Source: G965222505 sp965222505
GTDB taxonomy: Bacteria; Bacteroidota; Rhodothermia; Rhodothermales; DATKEJ01
Length of the DNA stretch: 64,000 nt
Assembly (NCBI GenBank): GCA_965222505.1
Contig: OZ244956.1
Span: 248,001-312,000, forward strand
Direction of reading: 5' to 3'
Position numbers and translations under genes: made by a program. Below are positions 41,347 to 49,289 of this stretch, piece after piece. Positions within the stretch are counted from its first letter, which is position 1; the number at the start of each line of letters is the position of its first letter. Under the pieces are notes generated by a model. It saw only the letters and a program-made list of their open reading frames with translations, was not told the origin of the DNA and searched no databases.

Positions 41347-42819
41347 GTGATCATGAGGAATCTTCAGCTTTTGGGCATCACTTTTGCCCTGCTGGTTTTG
41401 ATTCTCGCTGGCTGTGATGCCAGTGGCGACGATACCAGCGGTGAAGTATCTATTCAAGGCTTTGTGGTGGATGAGGTCACCAGTGAGCCGCTTTCGAATG
41501 CCATCGTGCGCATTCAACCCATTAACAGCCTACTGGAAACCGACGAAGAAGGCCAGTACGCCACGACCGTTCAAGTCGACAGCGTCATGGACCTGACCCT
41601 CACGGCAACCAAAGAAGGCTACAGCACGGAAATTGCCCTCATCGTCGCCCTCGGCGGTCGGGATGTGGAAGTGCCCACCTTCGTCCTGACCCCGCTTCTG
41701 GATGCCGGCCCGATCTCGGGGAAAGCGTCCAGCATCCTTTTGCTTTCAGAATCCGATCAGCAAATAGGGATTAAGGAAACAGGCTCGGATGAAGTGGCCG
41801 AAGTTGTGTTTCAAGTGGCCGACTCCCTGGGGCGGCCCATTAACCTGGGCAACAAAACCGAGGTCATCTTTACCCTGGGTGCGCAACCCGGCGGCGGGGA
41901 ATACATTTTCCCTGAACGCGCCGAAACGGACTACAACGGAGAGGTGGCTGTCAACCTGGCCAGTGGTACCCGCGCAGGCACGGTTCAGATCGTGGCCGAA
42001 ACCACCGTTGATGGTCGGTTAATCAGATCCCTGCCGGTGTCCGTTGCCATCCACGGTGGCCTGCCCGATCAAACACACTTCAGCCTCGGGCCGGAACGGT
42101 TTAACTTCCCTGGTCTGCGTCGCTACGGCTTGACCAATCCAATCAGTGTGATCGTCGGTGACAAGTACGGCAATCCGGTACGCACAGGCACTGCCGTTTA
42201 CTTTACAACAGATCATGCCGTCATTGAAGGCTCCGTGGAAACCAACACACAGGGACGCGGCACCGTGGACCTGATCTCGGCCAATCCCCTCCCTGCCGAT
42301 GGTGTAGCCGTCGTTACCGCAAGCACGGCCGACGAGGACCAAAACATCGTAAGTGACCAAGCCGCTATTGTACTCTCAGGTGTTCCATTTGTGAGTGTGA
42401 CCCCCACATTTGCAGCCCTGAACCAGACGTATCAGCTTACGGTTCGGGACCAGAACAACAACCCGCTGGTAGGGGGCACAACCATTCAGGTGAACGTTCA
42501 GGGGACGCGGGTTAAAGGCGTTGGCAATGTGGAAGTCCAACTCGATGACACAGCGTTCATCGGCGGTTTGGCCTACGAGAACATCCTTCGTGGCCCCGGC
42601 ATCACAGAGTTTACCTTCGTCGCCGTACCCAACCTGACCCTCGAAGAAACCGGTGAACCACGGGTGGAAGCAATTGCCATCCGCGTCTCCGGAGAAAACG
42701 GACGCATCGAAATCGTCCTATCGGCTGATGGCACTGCGCCCTACGCCCGTACCGAAGGCACCATCATGCAAATGGAAGGCAACGACACGGCGGTCTTTAC
42801 GCTCGAAGAAAAGTTCTAA
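41347..42819 (+). CDS. Ig-like (Big/invasin-type) lipoprotein downstream of pilQ
   Basis: A 490-residue lipoprotein (lipobox LILAGC near residue 23). GTG at 41347 and ATG at 41353 are both possible, with GAGGAGG 4 or 10 nt upstream. A carboxypeptidase-regulatory-like domain comes first (QGFVVDEVTSEPLSNAIVRI, about 35-105), followed by two or three bacterial Ig-like units with the VxDxxGxPVxxGTxVxF pattern (VIVGDKYGNPVRTGTAVYFT near 275, and TVRDQNNNPLVGGTTIQVNV near 365). Such domains make stalks in adhesins and outer-membrane proteins. It lies 58 bp after pilQ and ends the block at a terminator, so it may be a secretin- or pilus-associated surface protein. Confidence 0.75.
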   Translation: MIMRNLQLLGITFALLVLILAGCDASGDDTSGEVSIQGFVVDEVTSEPLSNAIVRIQPINSLLETDEEGQYATTVQVDSVMDLTLTATKEGYSTEIALIVALGGRDVEVPTFVLTPLLDAGPISGKASSILLLSESDQQIGIKETGSDEVAEVVFQVADSLGRPINLGNKTEVIFTLGAQPGGGEYIFPERAETDYNGEVAVNLASGTRAGTVQIVAETTVDGRLIRSLPVSVAIHGGLPDQTHFSLGPERFNFPGLRRYGLTNPISVIVGDKYGNPVRTGTAVYFTTDHAVIEGSVETNTQGRGTVDLISANPLPADGVAVVTASTADEDQNIVSDQAAIVLSGVPFVSVTPTFAALNQTYQLTVRDQNNNPLVGGTTIQVNVQGTRVKGVGNVEVQLDDTAFIGGLAYENILRGPGITEFTFVAVPNLTLEETGEPRVEAIAIRVSGENGRIEIVLSADGTAPYARTEGTIMQMEGNDTAVFTLEEKF

Positions 42820-42842
42820 ACCCAAACGCATCCCCCCACAGG

Positions 42843-42881
42843 GAAGCCCGGGCGTCTGCGGTACGCTCGGGCTTCTTTATT
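42843..42881 (+). terminator. Rho-independent terminator at the end of the pilus block
   Basis: GAAGCCCG-GGCGT pairs with ACGC-TCGGGCTTC (ending 42875), followed by TTTATT. The stem starts 23 bp after the lipoprotein stop codon, just before the convergent glnS gene. Confidence 0.88.
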
Positions 42882-42928
42882 GGGGATTGGTGAGTGACTC
42901 ACGCAGTAAATTACGAATCACCACCCTC

Positions 42929-45235
42929 TCATCCCTCCAGTTGTTCGGCGACCAACTCTTGCACCAGTTGTGGGTTGGCCTTCCCCTGCGTGGCCCGCAT
43001 GACTTGCCCCATAAAGAACCCCTTGAGGCCGTGTTTCCCGCCTCGGTAGGCATTGACCTTCTCCGGGTTTTCGGCCACGACACCGGCCACCAGCGCAGCC
43101 AGGGTATCCCGGTCAGAAACCTGCTGCAACCCTTTGGCCTCAACGATGTCATCCGGATTTTGGCCGGTGGTCCACATCGCATCAAACACCTTTCGGGCTG
43201 TAGCACTGGACAGGGTCCCGTCGTCAACCAAGGCCACCAAGCGTGCCAGTTGAACCCCGGTGATGGGCAGGGCCTCGTTTTGTTTGGCCTCGCGGGTTAC
43301 ATCATTCAAAATCCAGTTGGCCAGTGGCTCCGGCATGTGGTTCTCGGTCAAAGCCGTATCAAACAAATCGGCCAAAACGGCCTCGGAAGCCAGCCGTTCG
43401 GCTTGTTTCTTACGCAGGCCCAGGGTCATGTATTCATCCGCTCGTTTGCGCACTTCCGGGGTCAGTTCGATAACCGGATCCACCTGGGGTTGCACTTTAG
43501 GCGAAGGGGCTGATTTAGCCACCGGTTTGGGCTGAGCAACTTTGGATTGTTGTTTCTTTTTCCAGGAGTCACGAAGCGAAACGATCCGGTTAAAGACCAG
43601 ATGATCTGGTGTGGAATCAACCGGGTCTTGCCAGAAATACCCATGCCGGGTGAATTGGTAGCGCGTATCGGGCGCATTGTTCAGCACACTCGGCTCAATG
43701 AACCCGTTCAAACGCACAGCCGAATCGGGGTTGATGTGGGTCAGGTAGGATGCTTCACCTCCATCTGGATAGGGATGGTTGAACAGCCGGTCATAGACAC
43801 GCACTTCAACGGGGACGGCGTGGGCCACAGACACCCAATGAATAGTGCCTTTGACCTTTTTTCCACTTGTATCTGAACCACTCCGGGTCTCGGGATCATA
43901 AGAGCAGCGTAGTTCAACAACCGCTCCGGTTGCCGGGTCTTTTATTACTTCATCACATCGAATGATATAGCCGTTTTTCAGTCGAACTTCCCGACCGGGA
44001 GCCAACCTGAAATATTTCCTGGATGGCTCCTCCCGGAAGTCGTTTCGTTCGATATACAATTCCCGCGAAAACGATAGGGGCCGCGTTCCTTCCCTGGGCA
44101 CATCGTGCGGAAAATAATCCGCATCGAACGTTTCGATCTGATCCTCGGGATAGTTGGTCAAGACCACTTTCAGCGGATTGAGTACACACATAACGCGGGG
44201 CGCGACCTGGTTGAGGTCGTCCCGAATGCTGTACTCCAGCAGGCTCATGTCGATGCGGTTCTCCGTCTTGGCAACCCCAATTCGGTCACAGAACTTGCGA
44301 ATGGCTGATGGGGTGTAGCCCCGCCGCCGCAATCCGGAGAGGGTCGTCATACGGGGGTCATCCCAGCCGGTGACGTGTCCTTCCTCAACCAGTTGCAGCA
44401 ATTTGCGCTTGCTGGTGATGGTATACTCCAGGTTGAGGCGCGCAAACTCGTACTGATGGGGCCGTGGCGGTTGGAATGTATTTTCGACGACCCAATCGTA
44501 GATGGCCCGGTTGTTTTCAAATTCCAGGGTACAAATGGAGTGGGTGATGTCTTCCAGTGCATCAGAAAGAGGATGGGCATAGTCGTACATCGGGTAGATG
44601 CACCATTCGCCGGCCGTCCGGTAGTGATCGGCTTTTTTGATGCGGTAGAGCAGCGGGTCCCGTTCTTTCATGTTGTTCGAGGCCATGTTCATCTTGGCCC
44701 GAAGCACGTGGGCCCCATCGGCAAATTCACCAGCTCGCATTCGTTCGAACAGGTCCAGGTTTTCTTCGACTGAACGGTTTCGGTAGGGGCTTTCCTTCCC
44801 AGGTTCCATAACCGTTCCCCGGTAGCTGCGGATTTCTTCCTCGTTCAGGCTATCGACGTAGGCTTTGCCGTCCTTGATGAGTTTGAGGGCATACTGATAG
44901 AGTTCTTCGAAATAATCGGAGGCATGATAGAGATGCGTTCCCCAATCAAAACCTAACCACTGGACATCGCGTTTTATTGACTCGACGTATTCCATATCTT
45001 CCGTCTCGGGGTTGGTATCATCGAACCGGAGGTGGCATTGCCCCTTGTAGTCCTGGGCCAACCCGAAATTCAGGCAAATAGACTTGGCATGCCCGATGTG
45101 GAGATAGCCGTTGGGCTCTGGCGGAAAGCGCGTGATGACACGCCCGTTCGTTTTGCCGGTATTGAGATCGTCGTCGATGATGGTCCGGATGAAATTGGTA
45201 CCGGAGGCCGGAGCGGAATTTGAAGGTTTAGACAC
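42929..45235 (-). CDS. glnS: Glutaminyl-tRNA synthetase with C-terminal YqeY/GatB-like domain
   Basis: A 768-residue class I synthetase that charges tRNA-Gln. The HIGH motif occurs as PPEPNGYLHIGHAKS (about 41-55) and the KMSKS-like loop as ITSKRKL (about 273). The GlnRS identity rests on RFDDTNPE, TLEFENNRAIYDW and the two C-terminal anticodon-binding beta-barrels (FRLAPGREVRLKNGYIIRCD, then VYDRLFNHPYPDG). After a Lys/Pro-rich linker (about 560-587), residues 588-768 form a YqeY/GatB-type helical domain, as in Deinococcus GlnRS, where that tail helps tRNA-Gln binding. The catalytic part is full length. It is a monocistronic minus-strand gene convergent with the pilus block. Confidence 0.95.
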   Translation of the reverse strand: MSKPSNSAPASGTNFIRTIIDDDLNTGKTNGRVITRFPPEPNGYLHIGHAKSICLNFGLAQDYKGQCHLRFDDTNPETEDMEYVESIKRDVQWLGFDWGTHLYHASDYFEELYQYALKLIKDGKAYVDSLNEEEIRSYRGTVMEPGKESPYRNRSVEENLDLFERMRAGEFADGAHVLRAKMNMASNNMKERDPLLYRIKKADHYRTAGEWCIYPMYDYAHPLSDALEDITHSICTLEFENNRAIYDWVVENTFQPPRPHQYEFARLNLEYTITSKRKLLQLVEEGHVTGWDDPRMTTLSGLRRRGYTPSAIRKFCDRIGVAKTENRIDMSLLEYSIRDDLNQVAPRVMCVLNPLKVVLTNYPEDQIETFDADYFPHDVPREGTRPLSFSRELYIERNDFREEPSRKYFRLAPGREVRLKNGYIIRCDEVIKDPATGAVVELRCSYDPETRSGSDTSGKKVKGTIHWVSVAHAVPVEVRVYDRLFNHPYPDGGEASYLTHINPDSAVRLNGFIEPSVLNNAPDTRYQFTRHGYFWQDPVDSTPDHLVFNRIVSLRDSWKKKQQSKVAQPKPVAKSAPSPKVQPQVDPVIELTPEVRKRADEYMTLGLRKKQAERLASEAVLADLFDTALTENHMPEPLANWILNDVTREAKQNEALPITGVQLARLVALVDDGTLSSATARKVFDAMWTTGQNPDDIVEAKGLQQVSDRDTLAALVAGVVAENPEKVNAYRGGKHGLKGFFMGQVMRATQGKANPQLVQELVAEQLEG

Positions 45236-45497
45236 GGTGATGGTGTAATCGATTAAAGCATGGGGGCCACATTATTTTTGATAGACCCCGTTAAACGCTT
45301 CCTGCTTCAAAAGATTCCCTGCGCCTCCTGCACCTCTGTTCTCCCCAACTGACCCACTATGAATCAAAAAGAACCCATTTCGATGCTGCTTCATCTTCCA
45401 TGACCATTATTTCTATTAATCTGCCCTTTCCCCCAGAAACGTCCGGATAACCCGGTGGTACGAAAGCAACGTACGTTAAGCCCTTAACCTGGCAGCT

Positions 45498-46052
45498 ATG
45501 CGCTTTGATGCAAACACGTCGATATCTTGCAAGCCCCATTTCTGGTCTTTAGCGTTCTGCCTGTGTGTGCTGGGCTTTGCAAATACCACACGCGCTCAAC
45601 CGGAACACCCCAAACTTGCAGACCCCATCGGTAGTATTCTGGGGCCGGAAACAGGGCCGGCTAACCCCATTTCATTTATTCAGACGACCTTGATGGAAAT
45701 CTTCGATCACGAGACCCGGCAACTCGTGCCTGGGGTTCAAATGGTCGCGTGGGCCCCGGACAGTTCCAGTGCACAAATCAGGGTAGATGCCGCGTCTCTT
45801 GCGAATTTGATAGGCGGGTTGCAATGGTTCATTTACCAATCCGAAGAGGACTCGGATACCAGCCTCAACCTGCAATTACAGGCCGACCTTCAGCTTGTAG
45901 CCGGTTCCTCCGAACAACATCAGTGGATGGATTTGTACATCGGCCTCCCGGAGCACCGCGTGGTCCGTTCGTTCTCCCAGATTATGGCCAGAGCGTTGTT
46001 AGACCAACTGACGGTGATTCACCAACAGCTATCGGGCGGTGAATCACCGTAA
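45498..46052 (+). CDS. Exported hypothetical protein
   Basis: A 184-residue product with a signal peptide ending near TRAQ (FCLCVLGFANTTRAQ). The mature part (about 155 residues) is mildly acidic, with no cysteine cluster, repeat or motif I recognise. The start (ATG at 45498) follows a hydrophobic-signal layout without an obvious ribosome site. It is convergent with the FG-GAP gene, whose stop is about 20 bp away. No function is assigned. Confidence 0.65.
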   Translation: MRFDANTSISCKPHFWSLAFCLCVLGFANTTRAQPEHPKLADPIGSILGPETGPANPISFIQTTLMEIFDHETRQLVPGVQMVAWAPDSSSAQIRVDAASLANLIGGLQWFIYQSEEDSDTSLNLQLQADLQLVAGSSEQHQWMDLYIGLPEHRVVRSFSQIMARALLDQLTVIHQQLSGGESP

Positions 46053-46073
46053 TTACGTCACACAGCAGCTTTC

Positions 46074-47939
46074 TTATTTCATCAAGACCACCCGGCGGCT
46101 ATCCTCAAACACGTCACCGACCACGCGGTAGAAATAGTTACCACTGGGAAGGCCGGATGCATCGACCTGAAAGTGATGAACCGTGTTTGCAGAAAGTTGT
46201 CCACTCTGCACGGGTTTAACGACCCGACCCATCATGTCATATAGAAGAATATCTACATTTTGGCTGGCAGCCAGTGTTAAGGTGAAATTGGTAGTCGGAT
46301 TGAAGGGATTGGGATAGGCATCCGAAAGGATGTATGGCCCGGGCAATTCGTGGACCACTTCTACTTCAGGCCCAATGGTGACGGCCCCATCAAAATCAAT
46401 CTGCTTCAACCGATATTTGGTATACCGCTGGGCTGCATCACGAAGGTCGTATCGGTATTGCGTGGGTATTGCGACCGTGCCCGCTCCCTCAATGAACGTG
46501 AGTGTTTCCCATAGCGCGGTGGTTTCATTATAGGCATCCACCTCGAAGCCCGCATTGTTGTCTTCCGATGCCGTTTCCCAGGTGAGCGAAACCACATCCT
46601 CATCAATAAAGACATCGAATGCGATCAGTTCTACGGGTAGAACCACGTTGGTACGCATAAACAGGACGTTGATATTGCCTTTTTGGTTATTTCCCCTGCT
46701 ACCAACCACCTGTTCCGTCTTGCCATCGCCATTCAAGTCACCTATCCGGCCAAGGCTTGAACCTAATCGATAGATATCATTCATAACGGCAGTAAAACCA
46801 CCCTGTGTGTCAGAAATTTTCTGATGGTATTTAACTGTGCCATTCATATTCATAAACAACACCCAGATGGCCCCCCGATCTGTACCCCCATCATCGTCTA
46901 GACGGGCACCTACCATGATTTCCGTGATGCCGTCTCCGTCAATATCTCCGGGTACGGACACCCCAAATCCAAAATTATCATTCCCCGAGAGCACGCCGGT
47001 AAACCCACCAACACCCGTTGCAATTCGCTGGCTAAAATTGACAGTGCCGTTTGGGTTCAGGAAGAGGACCCATATTTCGTCTGTGCCTCTGGAGCCTACA
47101 ACGAGATCCTCTACACCATCCCCGTTTAAATCGCCCGGCGTATCCACATCCACACCCCACCAATCACCGGGGGATAAGTTGCCGGTAAATCCGCCTTCTC
47201 CTTCGCCTATTTTCTGTGTGGCTTTCACCGTCCCGTTTGGATTCAGGAAGATGATGTATACATATCCTTCATCCAGGTTGGGCGCACCTACTGCAAGGTC
47301 TATGGTGCCGTCATTGTCCAAATCGCCCAGAGACTGTATCCCATACCCAAACCAGGAACTGGTGGCAAGCGTACCCGACATACCACCGAACCCATCTGTG
47401 ATTTTTTGGAAGGACTTAACGGTCCCATTGGCATTTAAGAAAGTGACAAATATTGCACCGGCATTGATATCCCCATCACCATCCGTTACGCGGGCAGCTC
47501 CCATTACAATATCTTCGACACCGTCATTGTCAAAATCGCCAATACCGGTAGCGGCAACCCCCAAAATGGCTGCAGGCTCTAAAGGGTCGGTAAAACCGCC
47601 TTCATTAGCTCCGATGCGCTGATGGGCTTTCACCGTGCCATTGGGATGTAGAAATAGAACATAGACGGCTCCATCATCGGCGTTCACAGGACCGCTATAT
47701 TGGGGCGCGCCCGCGACGATATCCGGTATACCATCATTGTCAAGATCACCGATGCCGTCAACATCGAAACCGAACAGTTCGCTAACTTGCAGGATGCCGG
47801 TGAAACCGCCCACGCCCTCCCCGATTTCCTGATGCGAGAGGACTTGCCCGGCCTGTCCCAACAGTGTTGAAGTACTGGTTATGATGAACAGCAAACACAG
47901 GGCAAGGAACATCCCTTTTTTTTGTATAAAATTTTTCAT
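46074..47939 (-). CDS. FG-GAP repeat protein with T9SS sorting domain
   Basis: A 621-residue secreted protein. A signal peptide (MFLALCLLFIITSTSTLLGQ) is followed by six FG-GAP/integrin-alpha-like repeats, each with a calcium-binding loop such as GDLDNDGIPDIVAG, GDFDNDGVEDIVMG, GDLNGDGVEDLVVG or GDIDGDGITEIMVG, together likely one beta-propeller. The spacers repeat phrases like QRIGxxxGGFTGxL. The C-terminus has a type IX sorting domain (AYPNPFNPTTNFTLTL, GRVVKP, SGNYFYRVV, RRVVLMK), directing export across the outer membrane and surface anchoring. No T9SS machinery gene is in the window. Confidence 0.93.
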   Translation of the reverse strand: MKNFIQKKGMFLALCLLFIITSTSTLLGQAGQVLSHQEIGEGVGGFTGILQVSELFGFDVDGIGDLDNDGIPDIVAGAPQYSGPVNADDGAVYVLFLHPNGTVKAHQRIGANEGGFTDPLEPAAILGVAATGIGDFDNDGVEDIVMGAARVTDGDGDINAGAIFVTFLNANGTVKSFQKITDGFGGMSGTLATSSWFGYGIQSLGDLDNDGTIDLAVGAPNLDEGYVYIIFLNPNGTVKATQKIGEGEGGFTGNLSPGDWWGVDVDTPGDLNGDGVEDLVVGSRGTDEIWVLFLNPNGTVNFSQRIATGVGGFTGVLSGNDNFGFGVSVPGDIDGDGITEIMVGARLDDDGGTDRGAIWVLFMNMNGTVKYHQKISDTQGGFTAVMNDIYRLGSSLGRIGDLNGDGKTEQVVGSRGNNQKGNINVLFMRTNVVLPVELIAFDVFIDEDVVSLTWETASEDNNAGFEVDAYNETTALWETLTFIEGAGTVAIPTQYRYDLRDAAQRYTKYRLKQIDFDGAVTIGPEVEVVHELPGPYILSDAYPNPFNPTTNFTLTLAASQNVDILLYDMMGRVVKPVQSGQLSANTVHHFQVDASGLPSGNYFYRVVGDVFEDSRRVVLMK

Positions 47940-48242
47940 ATCACAGTGCGGTTTAGTGAGGTGAAAAGCTTTTGAACTTCAATCCATATTACACCACATA
48001 CATACCATATGGCTCATGGATCAGCTAGTAATAGTCGTACCAAAACGGCATTACCACCGACGGCCTCTTAGAAAACGCATGGATGGAAGTGAACAAGACA
48101 GATATCGCGGATAAGCCGTTTACCTGTCCTCAATCTACCTAATATATACATCTACCTATATATACAAAATTTCTTTTTCCTGCACAAACAATTTCCTTCG
48201 CGCCTGTGCTATTCCACCGTAGCCTATGTGCAGAAGCACGAA
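47940..48242. other. Gene-free gap with a tandem 16-17 nt direct repeat
   Basis: ATCTACCTAATATATAC (48133-48149) is followed directly by ATCTACCTATATATAC (48150-48165). The AT-rich pair lies about 190 bp upstream of the FG-GAP gene on its strand, so it could be part of that gene's control region. Nothing else was recognised. Confidence 0.6.
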
Positions 48243-49091
48243 TTACCCAGTTTCTATCGGGCGGGAAGGATCTGTAATCCAGTGACTCCAGGAGCCCGGA
48301 TACAAGCGCGCCCCTTTAAACCCGGCATGGGCCATCGCCAAAAGGTTATGCGCTGCGGTAACGCCGGAACCACAATAGCAGACGGTTTTCCCGGGGAGGT
48401 CTCCTTTCAAAAGGGTCTCGAACCGCGCTCGTAATGCTGTGCTGGTTTTGAAAGTCAGGTCCGGGTTCAGGTTCTCATCGAAAGGTGCAGAAGTAGCCCC
48501 GGGAATATGACCGGCTACAGGATCCAGCGGCTCCACTTCTCCACGGTAGCGTTCTCCTGCACGCGCATCCAAAAGGTGGAGGGTGTGTTGCTCCTGATCG
48601 GCCAACAGGGCGGCACTGTCGATGGTCATTTCTTGCCGGACAGCCGCTCCAAACTGCGTGACCTGGACTGATTCTGTACCCGTATGGGTCGAATGACCGG
48701 CACGAATCCACGCTGGCCACCCGCCATCGAGGACCGCAACGGCATCGTGTCCCATCCAACGGAGCATCCACCAGAGCCGTGCCGCAAAGGGTCCGCCCCG
48801 TTCGTCATAGGCCACCACTTGCTGCCCCGGCGCAATACCCAAACGAGAAAGCGTCGCTGCAAATGCATCCGGTGCCGGCAACGGATGCCGACCCGTTTGG
48901 CCGGGCAAGATGGGGCCGGAAAGATCCTCATCCAAATGGGCGTAAAGGGCACCCGGTATGTGCCCCTCCAGATAAGCATGCCGACCGGCTTCCGTATCCT
49001 TCAGATCAAACCGGCAATCCACGATACGGACAGCGGAGGTCTGGATCAGGGTGTGGAGATCGGGTACAGAAACCAAGGTGGTGTAGAGCAT
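48243..49091 (-). CDS. sseA: 3-mercaptopyruvate sulfurtransferase (two rhodanese domains)
   Basis: A 282-residue tandem-rhodanese enzyme that moves sulfane sulfur from 3-mercaptopyruvate or thiosulfate to an acceptor. The ATG at 49091 gives VSVPDLHTLIQTSAVRIVDC, the normal family start; the in-frame TTG at 49184 would only add translated microsatellite. The N-domain has GHIPGALYAHLDEDLSG and the interdomain LDGGWPAW; the C-domain has LLDARAGERYRGEVEPLDPV and active-site loop CYCGSGVTAAHN. CGSG(V)TA is the mercaptopyruvate-type loop rather than the thiosulfate-type CRKG. No ribosome site is visible because a heptanucleotide repeat occupies the 4-63 nt before the ATG. Confidence 0.93.
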   Translation of the reverse strand: MLYTTLVSVPDLHTLIQTSAVRIVDCRFDLKDTEAGRHAYLEGHIPGALYAHLDEDLSGPILPGQTGRHPLPAPDAFAATLSRLGIAPGQQVVAYDERGGPFAARLWWMLRWMGHDAVAVLDGGWPAWIRAGHSTHTGTESVQVTQFGAAVRQEMTIDSAALLADQEQHTLHLLDARAGERYRGEVEPLDPVAGHIPGATSAPFDENLNPDLTFKTSTALRARFETLLKGDLPGKTVCYCGSGVTAAHNLLAMAHAGFKGARLYPGSWSHWITDPSRPIETG

Positions 49092-49094
49092 GAC

Positions 49095-49154
49095 GGGGTG
49101 CGGGGTGCGGGGTGCGGGGTGCGGGGTGCGGGGTGCGGGGTGCGGGGTGCGGGG
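49095..49154. repeat. Heptanucleotide microsatellite (GGGGTGC)8.6
   Basis: Sixty bases form eight perfect GGGGTGC units plus GGGG with no interruption. On the gene's strand this is (GCACCCC)n ending 3 nt before the sulfurtransferase ATG. Such perfect short repeats change length by slipped-strand mispairing. Confidence 0.97.
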
Positions 49155-49289
49155 AAGATAACGACTCCATATACCCCAGGCCAACTAAGTAAGCGGACAG
49201 CATTACATTTAACTACCCTGTCCTTGCGAATGCACGGAGTGCTTGTGGCAATGACCGTTAATTACGTCCGGATACTTATCCACGCTCAA

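Noticed and set aside
46837..47622. 261-codon Pro/Ser-rich plus-strand frame
   Set aside because: Complement of the FG-GAP calcium loops; repeats arise from the real gene's repeats.
49006..49203. Repeat protein APRTPHP from the microsatellite
   Set aside because: A 7-nt repeat translates to a 7-residue period in every frame; there is no supporting gene context.
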